This document shows, piece by piece, positions 43,353-51,707 of a stretch of 64,000 bases of DNA (the first letter of the stretch is position 1; the number at the start of each line of letters is the position of its first letter). Origin of the DNA: JAPPLB01 sp965206655 (GTDB taxonomy: Bacteria > Acidobacteriota > Terriglobia > Bryobacterales > UBA6623); assembly GCA_965206655.1 (NCBI GenBank), contig CBDBKC010000018.1, forward strand, positions 1 through 64,000. The letters run 5' to 3'. The notes beneath the pieces were generated by a model. That model was not told the DNA's origin and ran no database searches. It worked only from the letters and a program-made list of their open reading frames with translations. The position numbers were made by a program, and so were the translations under genes.

Positions 43353-45610
43353 AAGAACCGAACCATATATGTGAAGCGAACGCCGCGGCCGATCTCGGGC
43401 GCCAGGTCTTTGATGAACGAGGCATGGTTGCGGTAGAGCCGGTCGCCGACATTGAAGAGATTCACGGCGAACTGATGCGCCGCATGCGCGCGTGCGAGCG
43501 TGTAGGAAGCCTTGAGATCCACTACTGTGTAACCCGGCGTTTCGGTCTCCGCTGTAAATGTTTGATGCTGGCGGCTTGCCACGATCAACCGCGGCGCCAG
43601 CCGGAAGCCGGAGCCCGAAAGTTCAAGGCCGACCTTGCCGCGGAGCGGAGGAATGCGCGGAAGCGGCGTGCCGACGTTGGTGTCCTGAGCATCGACGAAG
43701 TCGGCGCCCAGATTGATCCGTAGGTTGGTGTGAAGTCCGATGTCGAGCAGGGCTTCGCCGCCCGCGAACCGGGCGTCCCGCTGCGTGAACTCGATGACCT
43801 GGAGTCCGCTCTCCACGACGCCGGTCGCGAACGGGAAAACGAAGTCGCTGAAGTGGTAATAGAAGAGGTTGAACTCGCCCTTGACGCGTCGGTGCTGATG
43901 CCGCAGCGATAGCTCGACGCCTTCTCCGGTTTCCGCACCGAGGCTGGGATCACCGATCTCAAACGCCAGGTTCCCGAGGTGGGGGCCGAAATTGTAGAGT
44001 TCTTCGAGGGCGGGCGCGCGATAGGAGTGCGCGTAGGTCATGACCAACGCTCCGCCTTTCCAGGTATCGGCATGCAGGCCGGCGGAGGCGGAAACGCCCG
44101 TGAATGAGCGTTCGACGGCATCCGCGATGACCCCGCCCGCCGTTGTGCGTTGTGCGAACCCCGGGGTATAGCTTTGCCTCTCGATCCGTCCGCCGAACTG
44201 GAGTTTGACGCTCTCGTACTCGAGTTCCTCGAGCCCAAAGACAGCGAAGGCTGTTTGGTCGACCGGAGGCGAAAGAGCTTCTTCGCCCGTCACGGTGTAG
44301 GCGCGGCCCAAACCCCAGAAACCGAAGCGTCCGCCCAACGACCCTGACTTTCGCTGCTCGAAGACGCCGCGATAGACGAACTGATCGTTGGTGAAAGCCG
44401 TACCGATGGCTTGGCTGCCGTCCGCGAAGAACTCGACTTCATCGTGCTGCCAGTCGGTGTAGTTGAGCTTGAGGGCGAAACTTGCGATCGCCGGGCCGAG
44501 GTTGTTCAAGCCCCAGTTGAAGCGGTAGTTTTGACGCTGGGAGGCGAGCGCGATGCGTTCGACATCCTCTTCGTCCTCGTCCGCGTGGAACGCGGTGGCG
44601 AAGGGCACGCCGTAGGAGCCGTCGTCGTACTTGGCCTCGAGGCTGAAGAACGTCTTGTCGGAGTACCAGCCGAGCCCGCCGCCACCGTTGGTTGTTCGCG
44701 AACGGGAATTGAAGACGGGGCCCTGGGGGCTGTTGTAGTCGCCGCTACGCACGGTGCCTCCTTGTCCCCAAACCATCCAGTTACCGTGGCCATACTCGAA
44801 CCCGGAACTCGCTCCGCCCAACGCGTTGGCCGAGCCCGCCGAGCCGGAGACAAAGCCTCGCATGCCCTGATGCGGATGGTGGTGAATTTCGTGGTGTCGG
44901 CTGACGGCGTTGACCGTGCCGCCCATGGCGTTGCCGCTATAGAGCAATGTCGCGGGCCCTTTTACGATCTCCAGGCGTTCGAGTTGAGCGGGATTGATGA
45001 GCTCGCCGTGATCGCCTGATTGCGAGGAAAGCGTGCCGGTGCGTACGCCATCTTCCATCACGAGCACGCGGTCGCCGTCGAAGCCGCGAATGATGGGCCG
45101 CGAGGTCCCGGGGCCGAAACTCCGCTTGGCGATTCCGCTGCCTACTTTGTGATCGAGCGTCTCGCCGAGTGAGACGTCGGTGGATTCGGTCAAATCGTAT
45201 GAAGTTAGCGACTCGGCGCTTTGGAAGGATTCGAAAGCGGTCTCCCGGTGGTCGCTCGACGTAACGATGATTTCGTCGCGTTGCGCGGCCAGCTCGAGCG
45301 TGAAGTTCGCGACGCCGACTCCCCCGGCGGCAACCGTGACGAGCTGAGCGGCCTCGGTGAAATTGCTGTCGAGGTGGGCCACCACATGGTAGGTTCCGGG
45401 TGGGACATCCTCGAACTCGTAACTTCCATCGTCAGCGCTGAGGGCGCCGCGGTCGAGCTCAACGATGTGCACGTTCACGTCGTGCAGCGGACCGCCGGTT
45501 TCCTTCATGGAAATGGAGCCGCGAATGGTTCCTCGGGACTGGGCCGGCAGGGGAGCCACAGGCGCGAGTAGCCGCAGCAGCAGACAGGCAATCAGAGTAC
45601 GAATCCACAT
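43349..45610 (-). CDS. TonB-dependent receptor, histidine-rich (ZnuD-like)
   Basis: A 753-residue outer-membrane transporter. Residues 1-23 are a signal peptide, about 25-115 a carboxypeptidase-regulatory-like beta domain (GTIRGSISMKETGGPLHDV), about 125-235 the plug (RPIIRGFDGDRVLVMEDGVR, LERLEIVKGPATLLYSGNAM), and the rest a beta-barrel ending in F. A histidine cluster RHHEIHHHPHQG lies at residues 238-248, right after the plug, and an acidic stretch FHADEDEEDVERI follows in a barrel loop with GVPFATAFH. Both features resemble zinc receptors of the ZnuD group, so a metal substrate is proposed. Its stop overlaps the hpt stop. Confidence 0.88.
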   Translation of the reverse strand: MWIRTLIACLLLRLLAPVAPLPAQSRGTIRGSISMKETGGPLHDVNVHIVELDRGALSADDGSYEFEDVPPGTYHVVAHLDSNFTEAAQLVTVAAGGVGVANFTLELAAQRDEIIVTSSDHRETAFESFQSAESLTSYDLTESTDVSLGETLDHKVGSGIAKRSFGPGTSRPIIRGFDGDRVLVMEDGVRTGTLSSQSGDHGELINPAQLERLEIVKGPATLLYSGNAMGGTVNAVSRHHEIHHHPHQGMRGFVSGSAGSANALGGASSGFEYGHGNWMVWGQGGTVRSGDYNSPQGPVFNSRSRTTNGGGGLGWYSDKTFFSLEAKYDDGSYGVPFATAFHADEDEEDVERIALASQRQNYRFNWGLNNLGPAIASFALKLNYTDWQHDEVEFFADGSQAIGTAFTNDQFVYRGVFEQRKSGSLGGRFGFWGLGRAYTVTGEEALSPPVDQTAFAVFGLEELEYESVKLQFGGRIERQSYTPGFAQRTTAGGVIADAVERSFTGVSASAGLHADTWKGGALVMTYAHSYRAPALEELYNFGPHLGNLAFEIGDPSLGAETGEGVELSLRHQHRRVKGEFNLFYYHFSDFVFPFATGVVESGLQVIEFTQRDARFAGGEALLDIGLHTNLRINLGADFVDAQDTNVGTPLPRIPPLRGKVGLELSGSGFRLAPRLIVASRQHQTFTAETETPGYTVVDLKASYTLARAHAAHQFAVNLFNVGDRLYRNHASFIKDLAPEIGRGVRFTYMVRFF

Positions 45611-45843
45611 CCGGGAAAGGGCAAGTCCTTACTGTCTTCGATTCTATCGCCGGGAACCGGAATGAGTAGGCGGGCTTCATCCGCCGTCGGTGCATCAACT
45701 GAGCGGTTTACGCAGTATGACACAGTAGCGTCCGAACGGCCCGCCCCACGGGTGCGCGACACAGAAGTGAAGCGGGAAGGGGGAGGGAATGCGGGCGGCC
45801 TTATCTGAGGGTATAATATACTCTCAGAGACCAGGAGGGTCGC

Positions 45844-46248
45844 ATGTCGCTATCATTGCCTGCCTTGGAGCATCGTCGCGCTGGGCTCACTCGCCAACTG
45901 GCTGAGCTGGGCGATTTCCGACGAGGCTCTCTGAGCGCTTCGTTCCGACGTTGCGGCAAAGCCGCTTGCGTGTGTATGTCACGGGATCATCCAGGGCATG
46001 GTCCTCAGTTGCGTTTGTCCTACAAGGTCAACGGAAAGACGCTTAACGAGACCATCGTCAGTCCGGCTGCTCGCCGTAAGGCGGAGCGCGAGATCGCCGC
46101 CTTTCGGCAGTTTCAGCGGCTGAGTCGAGAGCTGCTCGAAGTCAATGAGCAGATCTGCCGGCTGCGTCCCGTGGAAGAAGACGCCGCCTTGAGCCCGCAG
46201 GAAAAAAAACGGCTGAAGCGATCGAGCAAGAGGTCGCCGAAGAAGTAA
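45844..46248 (+). CDS. ISKra4 first reading frame (DUF6788-like)
   Basis: A 134-residue protein with a small conserved domain: RRGSLSASFRRCGKAACVCMS containing a Cys cluster, and GPQLRLSYKVNGKTLNETIVS. This is the N-terminal region usually found before ISKra4 transposases. Near its end is an A8 run (46202-46209) in GAA AAA AAA CGG. A -1 slip there continues as EKKTAEAIEQEVAEEVRRLL into the transposase. Terminated product stops at 46248. ATG 45844 has AGGAGG upstream. Confidence 0.85.
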   Translation: MSLSLPALEHRRAGLTRQLAELGDFRRGSLSASFRRCGKAACVCMSRDHPGHGPQLRLSYKVNGKTLNETIVSPAARRKAEREIAAFRQFQRLSRELLEVNEQICRLRPVEEDAALSPQEKKRLKRSSKRSPKK

Positions 46249-46334
46249 GGCGACTGCTGCAGGTCGTCTTCGCCGATCGGCGCAGGAGCGGCAAGCTCGA
46301 TCTGGAAGCCGTCGAACAAGCGACCCGCGATGCG

Positions 46335-47558
46335 TTGCACCAAGCGGGTGCGAGGCTGATCGAGACGCTATTGAACGAGGAGCGAGCGAGCGAATTGCAA
46401 CCGCTGTGCGCTTGCGGCAAAGCGGCGCGCTCCGCCGGCAAGCGCTCGAAGAAACTCGTCACGATGCTGGGCGCGGTCGTCGTCGAGCGGGAGTACTATC
46501 ACTGCAAACGTTGCCGCGTCGGCTTTGCGCCGCGCGACCAAGAGTTGGACGTTGACGAGACTCAGTATTCGCCCGGTGTGCGCCGCATGACCGCGTTGGT
46601 CGGCTCCGAGACCTCGTTCGATCGCGGCCGCGCGTTGCTCGAAGAGTTGGCCGGCGTGCAGCTGACCGCGAAGGCGGTGGAGCGCGAAGCGGAAGCGATC
46701 GGCGCGGACATCGCGACCCGCGAGCAAGCCGAGATCGCACGTGCTGTGCAGCTTGATCTAGCTGAGATCCGCGGGCCGGCAACTCCGCTTCTCTACATCG
46801 AGATGGACGGTACGGGAGTGCCGGTCACGGACGCTGACACGGCGGGCCGCAGGGGGAAAACGAGCCCGCAAGCGCGTACCCGCGAGGTCAAGCTGGGCTG
46901 TGTCTTCACGCAAACCAGCTGTGACGAGCAAAGCCGCCCTGTCCGCGACGAAGACTCGACCAGCTACAGCGGCGCAATCGAGGACGCCGCCTCTTTCGGC
47001 CGGCGCATCTACAGCGAGGCTTGCCGACGGGGCTGGAGCCGGGCGCGCCAGAAGGTCGTCATCGCAGATGGCGCGCCCTGGATCTGGAATATCTCGCACG
47101 AATACTTCCCCGGCGCGATCGAGATCGTCGACCTCTATCACGCCCGCGAACACCTGTGGGAGTTGGCGGCGAAGCTGTTTCCGCAGGACGAAAAGCGTCG
47201 CCGCAGTTGGGCGCGGCGGCTCAACAAGAAGCTCGACTCAGGGCGCATTGAGCAACTGGTCGCCGCACTCCGCGGGATCGAGGTCGAGGATGCGGAGTTG
47301 ACGCATCAGTTGGCTTTGGAGGCGGAATACTTCGAGCGCAATGCCAAGCGGATGCGCTACCGCGCGTTTCGGCGCCAAGGATTGTTTGTCGGCTCGGGAG
47401 TGATCGAGGCAGGTTGCCGAACCGTAATCGCGTCGAGACTGAAACGCTCGGGCATGTTCTGGAGCGTGCGCGGCGCCAACGCCATCACCGCCCTGCGTTG
47501 CGCCCGGCTCTCCAACCGCTTCGACGACTACTGGGAGAATCGCGCCAAAGCCGCCTGA
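46335..47558 (+). CDS. ISKra4-family transposase (second frame)
   Basis: The catalytic part, 407 residues from TTG 46335, though in nature it is probably made as a fusion by -1 frameshifting from the first frame at 46202-46209. Zinc-ribbon-like cysteines CACGKAA and YHCKRCRVGF are near the start. The DDE residues are in LLYIEMDGTGVPV, KVVIADGAPWIWN and VGSGVIEAGCRTVIASRLKRS. The length and order agree with ISKra4 elements. The frame is open and ends 24 bases before the right repeat's outer end. Possibly active. Confidence 0.9.
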   Translation: MHQAGARLIETLLNEERASELQPLCACGKAARSAGKRSKKLVTMLGAVVVEREYYHCKRCRVGFAPRDQELDVDETQYSPGVRRMTALVGSETSFDRGRALLEELAGVQLTAKAVEREAEAIGADIATREQAEIARAVQLDLAEIRGPATPLLYIEMDGTGVPVTDADTAGRRGKTSPQARTREVKLGCVFTQTSCDEQSRPVRDEDSTSYSGAIEDAASFGRRIYSEACRRGWSRARQKVVIADGAPWIWNISHEYFPGAIEIVDLYHAREHLWELAAKLFPQDEKRRRSWARRLNKKLDSGRIEQLVAALRGIEVEDAELTHQLALEAEYFERNAKRMRYRAFRRQGLFVGSGVIEAGCRTVIASRLKRSGMFWSVRGANAITALRCARLSNRFDDYWENRAKAA

Positions 47559-48326
47559 GCGTCACATATTTGTCGCGCACCCCCGCCCCACCATTCGGCG
47601 ATCTCGTGTTCGATTGTAAAACCGGCGGCCTTGAGTTCTTGGATGAGCAGATCGCGCGGCATGCCGTGCCCACCGCGATCCTCGGGGACCCCGCTGGGAT
47701 GGCGTAGCCAGATCTGCCATCCGGCGGGCTCGAAGTCGATTACGGCGAGTCGTCCGCCGGGCCGAAGGCTGTCGAAGAAGCTGCGGTTCATGGTCTCCGG
47801 ATCGGTGAAGTGGTGATAGACCTTTGACATGAAGATGGCGTCGCAGCAGGCGGAAGGCAGACCGGCGACCGATTTCCGGCCTTCGAGCACTTGAACGTTC
47901 TCCATGCCCGCCTCATTGACCGCTTCACGAATGTCGGCTACCCGATCGGGCTCTAGATCTGTTGAAAACATTCTTCCATTCGGAGAAAGCCGCCGCGCCA
48001 TCGCCACCGTCAAGGCTCCCCGGCCCGCGCCGATTTCCGCGGCGGTCATGCCCGGTTCGAGCTCCAGCCGATGGACCAAGCGTGATACTTCCTTTTCCGC
48101 ATTCCCCCGCGCGCTCCAGGCGAGCCACGCGCCGAGGGGTATCGCCAGGGCGATGAGTAGCGTTAATGTCCAACCGCGACGTCGGCACACACCGGAGCGT
48201 GATCGCCACATAAGGGCCTCCCGTATCTTCGATGATTTCGTCTCGTGTTTGCTTGTCATGACTACGCAAGCCGCTGCGCGCGTGTTCCCAATCACGCACT
48301 CGTCGGCCTATCATGGAAGGCAAAAC

Positions 48327-51300
48327 GTGCTTTCCCGTACTCTTCTTGATCTCACTGGGCGGCTCTCGCGAGCCGCCGGGACGGGTGCGCTGGTGGGCGT
48401 TGCCGTGGCGGTCGGCCTTCCGGCAATAGTGTTATCGCAAACCACGACTGACAAGATGGAACTTGCTGGGCAGATCGAGTTCTTCGAGAAGAAGATTCGG
48501 CCTGTACTGGCGGAGCAGTGTTACGTCTGCCATAGCGCGAAAACGCAGGCGCTGGCCGAACTTCGGCTCGACACGAAAGCGGGCGTGCTCGAAGGCGGGG
48601 GCCGCGGCCCGGCGATTGTTCCCCGGTCGCCGGAAACGAGTTTGCTCGTCAAGGCGATCTCGTATCGGGATCTCGATCTCAAAATGCCACCGACGGGCAA
48701 GCTGAGCGATCAGCAGATCGCTGATTTCCGTGAATGGATTCGCATGGGCGCCCCTGATCCGCGTAGTAACGAGGCCGGCGGCGGCGAAATCGGGGGCGCA
48801 GCCGAGCCGGAACCGATTGACATCGAAGAAGGACGGCGGTTTTGGTCATTTCAGCCTGTCCAAGACCATGCTCCACCATCCGTCAAACGGAGCGAGTGGT
48901 CGCGCACGGGCATCGACAACTTCATCCTGAGTCGACTTGAATCCGAAGGCCTCGAACCCGCGCCTCCCGCCGACAAGCGGACTTTGCTGCGACGCGTTAC
49001 GTTCGACCTGATCGGTTTGCCGCCGAAGCCGCGGGAGATCGACGACTTTCTCGCCGACGACTCGACGGACGCCTATGCGAAAGTCGTTGAGCGCCTGCTC
49101 GCGTCACCGCACTACGGCGAGCGCTGGGCGCGGCACTGGCTCGACCTCGTCCGCTATGCCGAGACGAACGGACACGAGTTCGACAACGACAAGCTTGACG
49201 CATGGCGCTATCGTGATTACGTCATCCGCGCTTTCAACGACGATCTGCCGTACGACCGGTTTATCGAGGAGCAGATCGCCGGTGACCTGCTCGAGCGGCC
49301 GCGGCTTGCGCATGACGGCGCCTCGCTCGCTTCGCCGATCGGAACCGGTATGTATTGGTTCGGCGAGGTGCTGAATAGCCCAACCGACTCGCTGAAAGCT
49401 CGCGCCGACCAGGTCGACAATCAGATTGACGTTGTGAGCAAGGCTTTTCTGGGGCTCACAGTCGCCTGCGCGCGTTGCCACGATCACAAGTTCGACCCGA
49501 TTCCGACCGCCGACTACTATGCGCTGGCGGGTGTGATGCATAGCACCGGCATTCGCGAAGCGATTGTCGATTCGCCGGAGCGAGAGCGAGAAATCGCCCG
49601 GCTCGCGAACGGGATCGCGGCGACGAACGAAGAGATTCGAAAAGTGTTAGACCCCGCGACGGAGCGGCTCGCGGCAAGCCTGGCATCGGACCTGACGGCG
49701 GCGGCCGATCTTGTTGTCGGGGAGGACGCTTATCTCAGGGGTCCTGAAAAGACGGGGACAGTCCGCGGCGTGGATGTGATGCGGCGGGCAAGGGCAGCGC
49801 AACTGCGGCGAGCGCTGGAGGATCGCGCCCATCCGTTCCACCCCTTCATTCGAATCGCGCAAATCATCGCACAAGGCGAGGCGGCCGACTTTGCCGGTGC
49901 CGCCGCGAAAGTCAAGACGGAGATACGGGCGAACGCAGTTGCCGAAGCGGCCGACCGGGGCGACCTGGAGTTTGAAGATTTTGAGAAGCCTGGTTTCGAG
50001 GATTGGACGCTATCGGGACAGGCCTTTGTCGGCAATGCGCGATATCGTCCGGCCCCTGATTTGCCACTTGCCGACTACAGCGGGGCCGGCGTAGCCGACT
50101 CTTATAGGACAGGTTCCGACTTCTTCGTGGGAAGCATGACTTCGCGGAAGTTCCGCATGCCCAAGCGCTGGCTTCACGTGAGGCTGGCGGGGCGCGCGGG
50201 CGGGGTGGCCCGATCGTCCTTGTCGGAGGTGCGGCTGACGCTTGTCGTGGATAGCCACAAAGGCACGTCGTTCGTGCCCACCGAGGAAGGGCGCTTCGAG
50301 TGGCGGTCGGCGCGGATGACGACCCAGTTCGACCGCCTCTGCTATTTCGAGCTAATTGACCGGAGCCGTGGAGGCCATATCATTGTCGACCGCATTGTGA
50401 TTTCGGACTCGGAAACGCCGCCGGATGATGGAAGGGTTGATCCGAGAGTGGAGGGCTTGCTGGAACGGGAGGACGTTCGGTCGTTCAGCGATCTGGCCGG
50501 CGCGTATCAACGGCTCTACCAAACGGCCTTACAGGAGCAAGGTGACGGCGACGCCGATCCGCTTGTGGATGCGCTCCGGCCTACTTTGACATTGGAAGAG
50601 ACCGTGGTGGTTTTGCCCGCGGTCGCACAAGCGAAGCTTCAGAGCCGACGACAGCAGCGTGCAAAGTTCGAGCGGTCGATACCGGTGTCTTCCTTCGCGA
50701 TGACGAGTCGCGACGAGTCGCCGGGTGATATCAAGATTCACCTGCGCGGCAATCACAAGAATCTGGGAGAGGAAGTTCCCCGTGGCTTCCTGAGGGTGAT
50801 CTCGTCAGCGCCACCTGACCGAAATACGAACGGCAGCGGCCGGCTACGAATCGCAGCGGAGCTGGCTCGCAGCGACAGCCCTCTACCGGCGCGCGTGATG
50901 GTCAATCGCATCTGGAAGCACCACTTCGGGCAGGGGATCGTGCGCTCGGCGGACAATTTCGGCAAGACCGGAGAGCGCCCAACCCATCCCGAACTGCTCG
51001 ACTACTTGGCGCGGAGATTCATCGACGGCGGTTGGTCCGTGAAGGCCATGCACCGCCTGATGGTTCTGAGCAACACTTACCGTATGTCGAGCCGTCCGGT
51101 TGCGCTGGGTGAATCGAAGGATCCCGACAATCGACTACTGCACCACATGCCGGTCCGGCGGCTGGAGGCGGAAGGGATACGGGATTCGCTGCTGGCCGTT
51201 TCGGGGTCGCTCGACCCGACGCTCTACGGTCCCTCGGTGATACCGCATATCAGCGAGCATCAAGACGGACGGGGCAAGCCGCCAATACCCGGCGCGCTCG

Positions 51301-51707
51301 ACGGCAACCGCCGACGGAGCCTCTACATCAATGTCCGGCGTAATTTTCTGACGCCGCTGCTGCTGGCATTCGACTATCCGCTGCCGACCTCAACGATCGG
51401 GCGGCGCAATACATCGACCGTTCCTTCGCAAGCGCTGATGATGATGAACAATGAGTTCGTGGCTCTGGAGGCGGGCCGCTGGGCGGTGCGTGTTTTGCGC
51501 CAGGAGACGGACGCCCGCCGGCGTGTCGAGAATATGTTCGTGATCGCTTTCGGCCGTGAACCGGAGCAACCCGAGACCGATGAGGCCTTGACGTTTATCG
51601 CCGAACAAGCCGGCCGTTATGATGGCGCCGGTACCGGCGACCCACGTCCGTGGGCCGACCTGGCGCACGTGCTGATGAACAGCACAGAGTTTATTTTCAT
51701 TCGATGA
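48327..51707 (+). CDS. Planctomycete-type cytochrome/DUF1549/DUF1553 protein
   Basis: An 1126-residue exported protein with N-terminal hydrophobic stretch GTGALVGVAVAVGLPAIVL. The PSCyt1 domain has IRPVLAEQCYVCHSAKTQALAELRL with the heme site CYVCH near residue 68, then the PSCyt2/DUF1549 domain (VTFDLIGLPPKPREIDDFL, HYGERWARHWLDLVRYAE, and a second cysteine motif ACARCHDHKFDPIP near residue 385). A middle region of about 400 residues includes a beta-rich segment, followed by the DUF1553 domain (ARVMVNRIWKHHFGQGIV). GTG 48327 follows GGAAGG. Coupled to the DUF1501 gene by an ATGA overlap. Function unknown. Confidence 0.88.
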   Translation: MLSRTLLDLTGRLSRAAGTGALVGVAVAVGLPAIVLSQTTTDKMELAGQIEFFEKKIRPVLAEQCYVCHSAKTQALAELRLDTKAGVLEGGGRGPAIVPRSPETSLLVKAISYRDLDLKMPPTGKLSDQQIADFREWIRMGAPDPRSNEAGGGEIGGAAEPEPIDIEEGRRFWSFQPVQDHAPPSVKRSEWSRTGIDNFILSRLESEGLEPAPPADKRTLLRRVTFDLIGLPPKPREIDDFLADDSTDAYAKVVERLLASPHYGERWARHWLDLVRYAETNGHEFDNDKLDAWRYRDYVIRAFNDDLPYDRFIEEQIAGDLLERPRLAHDGASLASPIGTGMYWFGEVLNSPTDSLKARADQVDNQIDVVSKAFLGLTVACARCHDHKFDPIPTADYYALAGVMHSTGIREAIVDSPEREREIARLANGIAATNEEIRKVLDPATERLAASLASDLTAAADLVVGEDAYLRGPEKTGTVRGVDVMRRARAAQLRRALEDRAHPFHPFIRIAQIIAQGEAADFAGAAAKVKTEIRANAVAEAADRGDLEFEDFEKPGFEDWTLSGQAFVGNARYRPAPDLPLADYSGAGVADSYRTGSDFFVGSMTSRKFRMPKRWLHVRLAGRAGGVARSSLSEVRLTLVVDSHKGTSFVPTEEGRFEWRSARMTTQFDRLCYFELIDRSRGGHIIVDRIVISDSETPPDDGRVDPRVEGLLEREDVRSFSDLAGAYQRLYQTALQEQGDGDADPLVDALRPTLTLEETVVVLPAVAQAKLQSRRQQRAKFERSIPVSSFAMTSRDESPGDIKIHLRGNHKNLGEEVPRGFLRVISSAPPDRNTNGSGRLRIAAELARSDSPLPARVMVNRIWKHHFGQGIVRSADNFGKTGERPTHPELLDYLARRFIDGGWSVKAMHRLMVLSNTYRMSSRPVALGESKDPDNRLLHHMPVRRLEAEGIRDSLLAVSGSLDPTLYGPSVIPHISEHQDGRGKPPIPGALDGNRRRSLYINVRRNFLTPLLLAFDYPLPTSTIGRRNTSTVPSQALMMMNNEFVALEAGRWAVRVLRQETDARRRVENMFVIAFGREPEQPETDEALTFIAEQAGRYDGAGTGDPRPWADLAHVLMNSTEFIFIR

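Larger units (their letters stand above)
45750..47582 (+). mobile_element. ISKra4-family insertion sequence
   Basis: Element of 1833 bp with terminal inverted repeats GGGTGCGCGACA (45750-45761, inverted at 47571-47582), which continue with partial matches, and a 9-bp target duplication CCGCCCCAC (45741-45749 and 47583-47591). It contains two overlapping frames joined by a probable -1 frameshift. It truncates the methyltransferase gene on the other strand. Confidence 0.9.
45695..48211 (-). pseudogene. Membrane-anchored class I SAM methyltransferase, 3' end cut by ISKra4
   Basis: N-terminus MWRSRSGVCRRRGW followed by one helix (TLTLLIALAIPLGAWLAWSA) places the enzyme part, by the positive-inside rule, outside the cytosol. 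The catalytic domain has LEPGMTAAEIGAGRGALTVAM, MFSTDLEPDRV, MSKVYHHF and SLRPGGRLAVIDFEP. ISKra4 inserted in the last codons: without it the protein continues EWWGGPFGRYCVILRKPLS and stops at 45695-45697, giving 224 residues and an exact frame. At present it ends with 16 IS-encoded residues at 47528. Much of the fold is intact, so partial activity is possible. ATG 48211 has GGGAGG upstream. Confidence 0.85.
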
